DNA of 6,075 nt from Betaproteobacteria bacterium. Lineage in GTDB: Bacteria > Pseudomonadota > Gammaproteobacteria > Burkholderiales > SG8-41. The DNA lies in NCBI GenBank assembly GCA_021732805.1, contig JAKFUJ010000036.1, positions 1 to 6,075 on the forward strand, written 5' to 3'. The notes beneath the pieces are model-generated. The model saw only the letters and a program-made list of their open reading frames with translations, was not told where the DNA came from and ran no database searches. Below are positions 1-6,075 of the stretch, in pieces; the stretch's first letter is position 1; each line of letters starts with the position of its first letter. Position numbers and translations under genes: made by a program.

Positions 1-1541
1 AGGCAACCGTGAAAACGACGCTTAGCGCTCTCGCCGGAGTGTCTGAACTCGCACCGTTTGCCAAAGAAATCATCAAAGGCAAATGGATCAAGCCCAATAA
101 ACGCATTTTCGACAACACCAAAATTTCAGATCACTTCGCGATCATCCCGACGCCACAGCCGCCGAAAAGCCTGAATGAAGTACAGCAGAAAATTTACGGC
201 CTGGTCGTGCGCCGCTTCATGGCGGTGTTTTTTCCGCCGGCTGAATACCTGGTAACCACGCGCATCACCGAAGTCGAAAAACACAAATTCAAGACCGAAG
301 GCAAGATCCTGGTAAAGCCGGGCTGGCTCGCTATTTACGGCAAGGATGAGCAGCAGGAAAGCGCCAATCTGCCGGCGGTAGCCAAAAGTGAACAGCCGCT
401 CGCTGACGCAGTCGATTCCATTGCGCTGGCCACCAGGCCACCAGCGCGTTACTCGGAAGCGACGCTGCTCAGTGCGATGGAGGGCGCCGGCAAGCTGATT
501 GACGACGATGAACTGCGTGAAGCGATGGCGCAAAAGGGCCTGGGCACACCGGCGACCCGCGCCGCGATCATCGAGCGGCTGATCGCTGAAAGGTACATTG
601 TGCGCGAAGGCCGGGAACTGATTCCGACGGCAAAAGCCTTCCAGTTGATGACGCTGCTCAACGGGCTTGGCGTCAATGAACTGCGACAGCCGGAACTGAC
701 GGGCGAGTGGGAATACAAGCTGCTGCAGATGGAGCGCGGCAAGCTCAAACGCTCGTCGTTCATGAAGGAAATCGCCAGCATCACCGAGCGCATCGTCAAA
801 CGCGCCAAGGAATACGACAACGACACCATCCCCGGCGATTACGCGACGCTGCACACGCCGTGCCCGCATTGCGGCGGGACGGTCAAGGAAAACTACCGGC
901 GTTTTGCCTGTGAAGCCTGTGAATTTTCGATTTCAAAAATTCCCGGCGGGCGTCAGTTCGAGATTGAAGAAGTGGAGACACTGCTGCGCGAGCGCACCAT
1001 CGGTCCGCTGCAGGGATTCCGCTCTAAAATGGGACGGCCATTCGCCGCCATCCTGCGCATCGTCGAAGACAAGGACAACAACAATCTCAAGCTCGAGTTT
1101 GATTTTGGCAACAGCAGCGCCGATGATGAAGCCGAGGAAATCGATTTCAGCGGGCAACAGGCGCTGGGCGCATGCCCGAAATGCAAGGGCAAGGTCTACG
1201 AACACGGCATGAACTACCTGTGTGAAAACACGCCGCAGAAAAAATGTGATTTCCGTTCCGGCAAAGTCATCCTGCGCCAGGAAATCCAGCGTGAACAGAT
1301 GGAAAAGCTGCTGGCTACCGGGCGCACCGATTTGCTCGACGGTTTTTTCTCGAACCGCAATGGCCGGCGCTTCAAGGCATTCCTGGTCAAACAGCCGGAC
1401 GGCAAGGTGGGCTTCGAATTTGCGCCACGAGCAGCCAAGCTCGATCCGGACTCGGGTATAAGCAAGGCCGCCAAAGCGGTCAAAACAGAAGCCCAAGCAG
1501 CAGCACCGGCAAAGAAACGCGCCTCTCGAAAAACAAAATAA
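1..1541 (+). CDS. topB: DNA topoisomerase III, C-terminal part (cut by left edge)
   Basis: This is a type IA topoisomerase, which cuts and passes single DNA strands to decatenate and resolve replication or recombination intermediates. The frame is open to the left edge. The GTG at 9 is only the first possible start codon in view and is not a real start, because the protein is already inside the catalytic core there. Counting from that GTG, visible core signatures are SDHFAIIPT (40-48), SEATLLSAMEGAGKLI (149-164), GLGTPATRAAIIE (177-189) and ELTGEWE (229-235). The catalytic tyrosine and the TOPRIM domain must lie upstream, outside the window. The tail has two similar modules, each a four-cysteine zinc knuckle followed by a Toprim_Crpt-like repeat: C285/C288/C301/C304 then about 317-367, and C389/C392/C405/C413 then about 421-474. 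It ends in an Ala/Lys-rich basic stretch (486-510). E. coli TopB (about 650 aa) lacks this double module, so the full protein here is probably well over 800 aa. It converges on gyrB. Confidence 0.93.
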   Translation, partial: ATVKTTLSALAGVSELAPFAKEIIKGKWIKPNKRIFDNTKISDHFAIIPTPQPPKSLNEVQQKIYGLVVRRFMAVFFPPAEYLVTTRITEVEKHKFKTEGKILVKPGWLAIYGKDEQQESANLPAVAKSEQPLADAVDSIALATRPPARYSEATLLSAMEGAGKLIDDDELREAMAQKGLGTPATRAAIIERLIAERYIVREGRELIPTAKAFQLMTLLNGLGVNELRQPELTGEWEYKLLQMERGKLKRSSFMKEIASITERIVKRAKEYDNDTIPGDYATLHTPCPHCGGTVKENYRRFACEACEFSISKIPGGRQFEIEEVETLLRERTIGPLQGFRSKMGRPFAAILRIVEDKDNNNLKLEFDFGNSSADDEAEEIDFSGQQALGACPKCKGKVYEHGMNYLCENTPQKKCDFRSGKVILRQEIQREQMEKLLATGRTDLLDGFFSNRNGRRFKAFLVKQPDGKVGFEFAPRAAKLDPDSGISKAAKAVKTEAQAAAPAKKRASRKTK

Positions 1542-1558
1542 TCAATATAAACAATTAC

Positions 1559-1594
1559 TTACGGCATTTCCTGTATGTGCAAGAAATGCCGTAA
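1559..1594. terminator. Hairpin between convergent topB and gyrB, probable bidirectional terminator
   Basis: The 12-bp arm TTACGGCATTTC (1559-1570) is perfectly complementary to GAAATGCCGTAA (1583-1594). After one C-A mismatch the stem can continue with T-A, G-C and a T-G wobble to a four-base loop at 1575-1578. It starts 17 nt after the topB stop and 4 nt after the gyrB stop on the other strand, so it is placed to end both transcripts. Neither side has an uninterrupted T-run (TCGTTTATA after the stem on plus, GTAATTGTTTATATT on minus). Termination may therefore be imperfect, or the hairpin may mainly protect mRNA 3' ends. Confidence 0.7.
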
Positions 1595-1598
1595 TCGT

Positions 1599-4019
1599 TT
1601 ATACGTCGAGGTTGCGCACGCCCAGTGCGTTGGTTTCGATGAAATTGCGGCGCGGTTCGACGGCATCACCCATCAACGTCGTAAAGATTTCATCCGCACC
1701 GATCGCATCTTCAATTTGCGTTCTCAGCAGCCGGCGCGATTTCGGATCCATCGTGGTATCCCACAATTGCTCGGGGTTCATCTCACCCAGGCCTTTGTAG
1801 CGCTGGATGCCGATACCGCGCTGAACCTCAGCCAGTATCCATTCGATGGCTTCACGGAATTCCTTGACCGGATGCATCTGTTCTCCACGCTTGATATAAG
1901 CGCCTTCCCCGAGCAGACCGTGCAGCATCTGCGCAGTTTTGCTGATTTGCGCGTAGTCACCGCTGTGCAGAAAATCCGAATCGATCATGGTATTGCGCGC
2001 AACACCGTGCTGGGTGCGCGCAATGCGCAGCACGTGCGATTCGCTTTTTTCGTCGAATACAGCCTCGATCTTGATGCTCTTGGCATCCTGATAGAGCGCG
2101 GCCAGCGCCTTGGCGCTTTTCTGTGCAGCGGCCTGATCACTGAGGTCGAGCGTCACCGGATTGTTGAGCAGGCCATGCAACGCTTCCGAATCAATCAGCC
2201 GGCTCTCGCGCGCGATGACCGCCTCGGCCAGCAAATAGTGCTTGGCCACTTCCGTCAGCGCATCTTTGGACAGAGGCTGGGCGTCGGCGCTGGTATAAAG
2301 CTCGGCCTCGGCCAGCGCCAGCTTGAGCAGGTACTGCTTCAGTTCGTGCTCGTCCTTCAGGTACCGCTCCTGCTTGCCGTGTTTGACCTTGTACAGCGGC
2401 GGCTGCGCGATATAAATGTGGCCGCGTTCCACCAGCTCCGGCATCTGCCGGTAGAAAAACGTCAGCAGCAAGGTGCGGATGTGCGACCCGTCGACGTCCG
2501 CGTCGGTCATGATGATGATACGGTGATAACGCAATTTGTCCGGGTTGTATTCATCCTTGCCGATACCGGTGCCGAGCACGCTGATCAGCGTGGTGATCTC
2601 CGTGGACGAAATCACTTTGTCGAAGCGCGCTTTTTCAACGTTGAGAATCTTGCCGCGCAACGGCAGAATGGCCTGGTTCTTGCGGTCCCGCCCTTGTTTG
2701 GCAGAACCGCCAGCCGAGTCGCCCTCGACCAGATACAGCTCGCATTGCGCCGGATCCCGCTCCTGACAGTCGGCCAATTTTCCGGAAAGTCCGAAAGAAT
2801 CGAGCACGCCTTTACGTCGAGTCAGTTCGCGGGCCTTGCGCGCGGCTTCGCGCGCACGTGCGGCGTCGACAATCTTGCCGCAGATGATCTTGGCATCGTT
2901 CGGCTTTTCGAGCAGAAACTCCATCAGTTTCTGGCCGACAATTTCCTCAACCACCGGACGCACTTCGGACGACACCAGCTTGTCCTTGGTCTGCGAAGAA
3001 AACTTGGGCTCGGGAACCTTGACTGACAACACTGCGGTCAGGCCTTCCTTCATGTCATCGCCGCTGGTTTCAACCTTGGCCTTCTTCGCCTGCTCGGTCG
3101 ACTCAATGTAGTTGTTCAGCGTGCGCGTCATTGCTGCGCGCAGGCCGGTCAGATGGGTGCCTCCGTCGCGCTGCGGGATGTTATTGGTAAAACACTGCAT
3201 CGACTCCTGATAGGAATCGTTCCATTGCATGGCTATTTCAACAGTGATGCCGTCCTTGGTGCCTTGAATATGGAAAACATTCTGGTGCAGTACGCTTTTG
3301 GCGCGGTTCATGTATTCCACAAAACCCTTGACGCCGCCGCTGAACGCAAATTTTTCTTCCTTGCCGCTGCGCTGGTCGGTCAGTGTTATTTTTACGCCAT
3401 GGTTAAGGAACGACAGTTCGCGCAGGCGTTTGGCCAGAATCTCGTAGTGAAAATCAATGTTGCCGAAAATTTCCTTGCTTGCCAGGTAATGCACCTCGGT
3501 GCCGCGGCGTTCGCTTTTGCCGGTCACCTTCAGCGGCGCCACCGCTTCACCCATGCGGAATTCCATCTGGTGCGTCTTGCCGTCGCGGCGGATGGTCAGC
3601 CGCAGCCATTCCGACAGGGCGTTGACCACCGACACCCCGACGCCGTGCAGTCCGCCGGAAATCTTGTAGGAATTGCTGTCGAATTTGCCGCCGGCATGCA
3701 GCTCGGTCATCACCACTTCGGCGGTTGAGCGTTTTTCCTCGTCGTCGGGATGGATTTCCGTGGGAATGCCGCGACCGTTGTCGGCAACGCTGATCGAGTT
3801 GTCGGGATGGATGATAATGGTGATTTCATCGCAATGTCCCGCCAGCGCCTCATCAACCGCGTTGTCCACCACTTCGAAAACCGTGTGGTGCAATCCAGTG
3901 CCGTCGCTGGTATCGCCGATGTACATCCCCGGACGTTTACGCACCGCCTCAAGGCCCTTGAGAACCTTGATGCTGTTTGCATCATATTCGTTGCCGGTGC
4001 GCTGTTCTTTTTCACTCAT
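1599..4019 (-). CDS. gyrB: DNA gyrase subunit B, ATPase and TOPRIM subunit
   Basis: With GyrA (not in the window) this forms the A2B2 gyrase that introduces negative supercoils using ATP. The 806 aa are complete (E. coli has 804). The GHKL ATPase domain (about 1-228) has FEVVDN with the catalytic-base Glu49 and Mg-binding Asn53, DNGRGIP (80-86) and the lid GGLHGVGVSVVNALS (122-136). The transducer domain carries QTKDKL (343-348), whose Lys345 should contact ATP. The TOPRIM domain has EGDSAGG (432-438) with Glu432, and TDADVDGSHI (505-514) with metal ligands Asp506 and Asp508. An insert typical of Gram-negative GyrB fills about 560-735, followed by QRYKGLGEMNPEQLWD (739-754). Arg145 matches the coumarin-contacting Arg136 of E. 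coli by my alignment. The ATG at 4019 is chosen because the N-terminus fits the family and no upstream in-frame start exists. The gene lies 34 bp after dnaN with no terminator between, so co-transcription is likely. Its 3' end runs into the shared hairpin. Confidence 0.98.
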   Translation of the reverse strand: MSEKEQRTGNEYDANSIKVLKGLEAVRKRPGMYIGDTSDGTGLHHTVFEVVDNAVDEALAGHCDEITIIIHPDNSISVADNGRGIPTEIHPDDEEKRSTAEVVMTELHAGGKFDSNSYKISGGLHGVGVSVVNALSEWLRLTIRRDGKTHQMEFRMGEAVAPLKVTGKSERRGTEVHYLASKEIFGNIDFHYEILAKRLRELSFLNHGVKITLTDQRSGKEEKFAFSGGVKGFVEYMNRAKSVLHQNVFHIQGTKDGITVEIAMQWNDSYQESMQCFTNNIPQRDGGTHLTGLRAAMTRTLNNYIESTEQAKKAKVETSGDDMKEGLTAVLSVKVPEPKFSSQTKDKLVSSEVRPVVEEIVGQKLMEFLLEKPNDAKIICGKIVDAARAREAARKARELTRRKGVLDSFGLSGKLADCQERDPAQCELYLVEGDSAGGSAKQGRDRKNQAILPLRGKILNVEKARFDKVISSTEITTLISVLGTGIGKDEYNPDKLRYHRIIIMTDADVDGSHIRTLLLTFFYRQMPELVERGHIYIAQPPLYKVKHGKQERYLKDEHELKQYLLKLALAEAELYTSADAQPLSKDALTEVAKHYLLAEAVIARESRLIDSEALHGLLNNPVTLDLSDQAAAQKSAKALAALYQDAKSIKIEAVFDEKSESHVLRIARTQHGVARNTMIDSDFLHSGDYAQISKTAQMLHGLLGEGAYIKRGEQMHPVKEFREAIEWILAEVQRGIGIQRYKGLGEMNPEQLWDTTMDPKSRRLLRTQIEDAIGADEIFTTLMGDAVEPRRNFIETNALGVRNLDV

Positions 4020-4033
4020 CGTGTTTCTTTTCG

Positions 4034-4038
4034 TCCTT
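4034..4038 (-). promoter_or_regulatory. Distant Shine-Dalgarno-like AAGGA before gyrB
   Basis: Read on the minus strand, the 34-bp dnaN-gyrB gap contains AAAAGGACGA. The AAGGA core is 14 nt from the gyrB ATG, longer than the usual 5-9 nt. Closer to the start there is only AAAGAAA, a poor match. No in-frame ATG, GTG or TTG lies between the dnaN stop and 4019, so the start holds despite the weak site. Translation may depend partly on coupling to dnaN. Confidence 0.4.
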
Positions 4039-4053
4039 TTATGTACTGCAATT

Positions 4054-5163
4054 TCAGATTCGCATCGGCATTACAACATATCGAAAATCATCCCTGCCCG
4101 GCAGCGTGATCAGCATGCTGCTGTTCGCATCACCGAAAGAGCACACCACCTTGCCCGGCGGTACATTGCTCAACACATCCAGCAAGTAGGTCACATTGAA
4201 TCCCACATCCAGCGGTTCCCCGCCAAATTCGACTTCGAGTTCTTCCTGCGCTTCTTCCTGCTCGTTGTTACTGCAGGAAATGCGCAGACTGTCCTTGGTC
4301 AGCATCCAGCGTACACCCCGAAATTTTTCATTGGACAGAATGGCCGCCCGCTGCAGGGCGCGTTGCAACTCATCCCGATCAAGGTTGATGTTCTTTTCGT
4401 AGTTGGACGGAATGACCCGTTGATAGTCCGGAAACTTGCCGTCGATGACTTTTGTTGTCAGTTCGACATCACCAAAACGGAAACGAACCTGGTTGGCATG
4501 AATCGCAATATCGAGGGGATCATCGCCATCCACCAGTTGCCGGGCCAGTTCGAGTATTGCCTTCCTGGGCAGAATGACCTCCGTCTTGTCCTGCTTGTCC
4601 TTCAAACCGGTCACGGCATAACTCAACCGGTGGCCGTCGGTGGCCACAACCTTGATTTCCTTGCCTTCGGTGATCAGCAATAACCCGTTCAGGTAATAAC
4701 GAATATCCTGCTGTGCCATCGCGTATTGCACCAATCCCAGAAGGCTGCGCGCTGCGCCCTGTGAAATCTGGAAACTGCTTTGCGGCGTACCAGGATCGGC
4801 CAGTGCCGGAAAATCGCCCGCGGGCAGTGTTTGCAGGTTAAAGCGACTCTTGCCGGCCTTGACCTGCAAGCGATTGTTGGCCACTTCAAGCGCAACGTCG
4901 CTGCCGTCAGGCAGAGCGCGGAGTATATCGACGAGTTTTCTGGCAGAAACCGTTACTGCGAGGGGTTCTCCGGATTTTTTGTCGATGGTGCAGGATGTTG
5001 CAATCTGCAACTCCAGATCTGTGGCGACAAAACGCAGACTGTCTCCGGTTCGCTCGATCAGGACATTGGAGAGTATCGGCAGGGTGTGGCGCCGTTCAAC
5101 AATGCCGGTCACTGCCTGCAATGGTTTGAGAAGGGCATCACGCGGTAATTGCACGAGTTTCAT
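4054..5163 (-). CDS. dnaN: DNA polymerase III sliding clamp, beta subunit
   Basis: The beta clamp is a ring-shaped homodimer that encircles DNA and tethers polymerase III, and it also docks other replication and repair proteins. The protein is complete at 369 aa (E. coli has 366). It shows three repeated clamp domains, roughly 1-120, 128-250 and 255-369. Recognisable blocks are LLKPLQAVTG (11-20), TLPILSNVLIE (27-37), ATDGHRLSYAV (174-184) and DGKFPDYQRVIP (241-252). The C-terminus MPMRI closely matches the MPMRL end of E. coli and is part of the pocket that binds partner clamp motifs. The ATG at 5163 fits the family N-terminus. Its upstream sequence (TTTAAGAAAAACTACTAAT) has no strong Shine-Dalgarno match, only a purine-rich AAGAAAAA. 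It follows dnaA after a 201-bp spacer and precedes gyrB. RecF, which sits between dnaN and gyrB in E. coli, is absent. Confidence 0.98.
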   Translation of the reverse strand: MKLVQLPRDALLKPLQAVTGIVERRHTLPILSNVLIERTGDSLRFVATDLELQIATSCTIDKKSGEPLAVTVSARKLVDILRALPDGSDVALEVANNRLQVKAGKSRFNLQTLPAGDFPALADPGTPQSSFQISQGAARSLLGLVQYAMAQQDIRYYLNGLLLITEGKEIKVVATDGHRLSYAVTGLKDKQDKTEVILPRKAILELARQLVDGDDPLDIAIHANQVRFRFGDVELTTKVIDGKFPDYQRVIPSNYEKNINLDRDELQRALQRAAILSNEKFRGVRWMLTKDSLRISCSNNEQEEAQEELEVEFGGEPLDVGFNVTYLLDVLSNVPPGKVVCSFGDANSSMLITLPGRDDFRYVVMPMRI

Positions 5164-5204
5164 ATTAGTAGTTTTTCTTAAATAAATTAATAGTAACTAA
5201 TAGA
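5164..5204 (-). other. AT-rich tract with DnaA-trio-like triplets, candidate unwinding element
   Basis: This tract is about 85% A+T and lies directly upstream of dnaN. Read toward dnaN it contains CTATTA, one G, then TTACTATTA (5188-5203), and further on CTACTA (5166-5171). On the complementary strand, read 3' to 5', these are GAT/AAT triplets, which fit the DnaA-trio pattern (purine, A, then T or A) known from B. subtilis-type origins. The array is broken by single bases, and the nearest good DnaA box is about 90 bp away instead of adjacent. The match is therefore suggestive and could be chance in AT-rich DNA. Confidence 0.3.
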
Positions 5205-5293
5205 GGAAGCATTATTCTGTTGAAAGTTCTTTCCTGCTCTTGAAACATAACGGGTAATTCCGCAATGGTTTCCTGTATTTCTACGGGATTGGC

Positions 5294-5302
5294 TGTGGAT
5301 AA
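5294..5302 (-). promoter_or_regulatory. DnaA box, perfect TTATCCACA
   Basis: The plus strand reads TGTGGATAA, which is TTATCCACA on the minus strand, the high-affinity consensus DnaA box (as R1/R4 in E. coli oriC). It lies in non-coding DNA 63 bp after the dnaA stop and points toward dnaN. Its position suggests a role in origin firing or in DnaA control of dnaN transcription. Confidence 0.75.
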
Positions 5303-5303
5303 A

Positions 5304-5312
5304 ACGGGATAA
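5304..5312 (-). promoter_or_regulatory. Half-conserved DnaA-like 9-mer in tandem with the perfect box
   Basis: The minus strand reads TTATCCCGT. This keeps the TTATCC half of the DnaA box but differs at the last three bases. It is separated from the perfect box by one base and has the same orientation. The pair forms a direct repeat of GGATAAAA at 5297-5304 and 5307-5314 with a 10-bp period, about one helical turn. It may be a low-affinity site that DnaA fills cooperatively. Confidence 0.35.
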
Positions 5313-5339
5313 AAATGAGCGAAAAGTTTTTTATTCCAT

Positions 5340-5348
5340 TTATGCACA
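5340..5348 (+). promoter_or_regulatory. DnaA box TTATGCACA (relaxed consensus)
   Basis: TTATGCACA fits the TTATNCACA consensus, with one change from the strongest box. It lies 16 bp after the dnaA stop and points opposite to the box at 5294-5302, with centres 46 bp apart. A poorer 9-mer, TTATTCCAT, abuts it at 5331-5339. Confidence 0.55.
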
Positions 5349-5364
5349 AAAGATGCACCGGTGA

Positions 5365-6075
5365 TCAACTGCGTAAAACCTTGAGCAGCGAGGAGATGTC
5401 GACGGTCATTTCGTTGCTGCTGCTGCGCAGTTGAGCAATCTTGCGGCAGGCGTGGAGCACGGTGGTGTGGTCCCTGCCGCCAAAAGCTTCGCCGATGTCC
5501 GGCAAGCTCATTTGTGTCAGTTCCTTGGCCAGCGCCATCGCAACCTGCCGCGGTCGGGCGACATTGCGGGTGCGTTTTTTTGAATACATCTCCGACACCT
5601 TGATCTTGTAGTAGTCGGCGACGGTGCGCTGTATGTTTTCAATGCTGACCTGGCGGCTTTGCGAGGCAAGCACATCGCGCAGAGCTTCGCGCGCCAGGTC
5701 GACGGTAATCGGCTGTCCGGTAAAACGCGAATACGCCAGCACCCGTTTGAGCGCCCCTTCGAGTTCGCGGATATTGGACTGGATGTGTTTGGCGATGAAA
5801 AAAGCCACGTTCTCATCGAGGACGAGACCGTCGGCCTCTGCCTTTTTCAGCAGGATGGCCACTCGCATTTCCAGTTCGGGTGGTTCGACCGCCACGGTAA
5901 GTCCCCAGCCGAAACGCGAGATCAGCCGGTTTTCCATGCCCGAAATTTCTTTGGGAAAGGTGTCGCAGGTGATGATGACCTGTTTGTGCGCTTCGACCAG
6001 CGCATTGAATGCGTAGAAAAATTCTTCCTGCGTCCTGTTTTTTCCGCTGAAAAACTGGATATCGTCGATCAACAG
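5365..6075 (-). CDS. dnaA: Chromosomal replication initiator DnaA, C-terminal part (cut by right edge)
   Basis: DnaA is the AAA+ protein that binds DnaA boxes and melts the origin. The window holds its last 236 residues, about half of a typical 450-480 aa protein. The start, domains I-II and Walker A lie beyond the right edge. Counting from the first visible codon, the sequence opens with the Walker B segment LLIDDIQFF (1-9). It continues with the sensor-1 region IITCD (34-38), the arginine-finger segment SRFGWGLT (53-60), and sensor 2 in NIRELEGAL (101-109). Domain IV follows, with SKKRTRNVARPRQVAMALAK (165-184) and the DNA-binding signature GGRDHTTVLHACRKI (199-213), which recognises the DnaA box. 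No truncation or frameshift is visible. It ends in TGA and is followed after 201 bp by dnaN on the same strand. DnaA boxes just after its stop suggest feedback control of the downstream genes more than of dnaA itself. Confidence 0.98.
   Translation of the reverse strand: MLIDDIQFFSGKNRTQEEFFYAFNALVEAHKQVIITCDTFPKEISGMENRLISRFGWGLTVAVEPPELEMRVAILLKKAEADGLVLDENVAFFIAKHIQSNIRELEGALKRVLAYSRFTGQPITVDLAREALRDVLASQSRQVSIENIQRTVADYYKIKVSEMYSKKRTRNVARPRQVAMALAKELTQMSLPDIGEAFGGRDHTTVLHACRKIAQLRSSSNEMTVDISSLLKVLRS

Larger units (their letters stand above)
5164..5364 (-). other. dnaA-dnaN spacer, candidate origin or DnaA-regulated dnaN leader
   Basis: These 201 bp lie between the dnaA stop and the dnaN start. 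The dnaA-proximal half (about 5290-5350) holds two DnaA boxes and one half-conserved box. The dnaN-proximal end (5164-5204) has only 6 G or C in 41 bases, far below the flanking genes. A box cluster beside an AT-rich tract is the general layout of a bacterial unwinding region, and some bacteria do have origins in this spacer. The box number is low, however, and the other usual location, upstream of dnaA, is outside the window. The alternative is a leader carrying a DnaA-regulated promoter for dnaN and gyrB. I found no factor-independent terminator in it. A 67-codon open frame crosses the spacer but does not look real. Confidence 0.45.

Noticed and set aside
9..11. GTG at 9 as the start of topB.
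   Set aside because: The frame is open to the window edge and the protein begins mid-core with the catalytic region missing, so the gene continues upstream.
1575..3026. A 483-codon plus-strand open frame antisense to the 3' part of gyrB.
   Set aside because: It lies wholly opposite the unmistakable gyrB reading frame over most of its length, its protein resembles no family I know, and long antisense frames are expected in GC-biased genes.
3673..4683. A 336-codon plus-strand open frame spanning the dnaN-gyrB junction.
   Set aside because: It is antisense to two well-supported genes, with no recognisable protein features.
5197..5225. Possible sigma-70 promoter for dnaN on the minus strand: TTTCAA (5220-5225), 17 bp, TATTAG (5197-5202).
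   Set aside because: The spacing is ideal, but only about 3 of 6 and 4 of 6 bases match consensus, and such matches are easy to find in AT-rich DNA.
5356..5363. Palindrome CACCGGTG at the end of dnaA, considered as a terminator stem.
   Set aside because: It has no loop and a stem too short to form a stable hairpin; it is probably chance.
5165..5368. A 67-codon minus-strand frame (TTG start overlapping the dnaA stop as TTGA) filling the dnaA-dnaN spacer.
   Set aside because: An AAGG lies about 10 nt upstream, but the start is TTG, the product has no recognisable features, and the frame runs through DnaA boxes and the AT-rich tract. Conservation of its codons in relatives would be needed to revive it.

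Overview
The window is the replication-initiation neighbourhood of a bacterial chromosome, most likely from a betaproteobacterium. The genes are, from right to left on the minus strand, dnaA (3' part), dnaN and gyrB, followed by a convergent plus-strand topB (3' part). Three things suggest the lineage: the three replication proteins closely resemble proteobacterial forms as I remember them (E. coli was my reference); dnaN is followed directly by gyrB with no recF, as in many betaproteobacteria; and TopB has a long C-terminal tail of repeated zinc-binding modules. This is inferred from protein recall and gene order, not from a search, and I cannot name a genus.

Layout. Positions 1-1541 (+) hold the C-terminal 513 or so codons of DNA topoisomerase III, cut by the left edge. 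Positions 1559-1594 form a strong inverted repeat that probably ends transcription from both sides. Positions 1599-4019 (-) are a complete gyrB of 806 codons, and 4054-5163 (-) a complete dnaN of 369 codons. Positions 5164-5364 are a 201-bp non-coding spacer. It has two good DnaA boxes, a tandem half-conserved box, and a very AT-rich end with short DnaA-trio-like triplets next to the dnaN start. Positions 5365-6075 (-) are the last 236 codons of dnaA, cut by the right edge.

How the genes fit together. DnaA opens the origin, the DnaN clamp tethers the polymerase, GyrB is the ATPase subunit of the gyrase that relieves positive supercoils ahead of the fork, and TopB is a type IA enzyme that decatenates or resolves single-stranded links. 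dnaA, dnaN and gyrB lie in one direction and probably form an operon-like unit. If the origin lies at or just beyond dnaA, the leftward fork is co-directional with dnaN and gyrB and head-on with topB.

This is core chromosome. I saw no mobile element, CRISPR array, tRNA, rRNA or unknown gene cluster, and no convincing sign of an undescribed multi-gene system. The part most worth a second look is the dnaA-dnaN spacer, which may be the origin, part of a bipartite origin, or a DnaA-controlled leader of dnaN.
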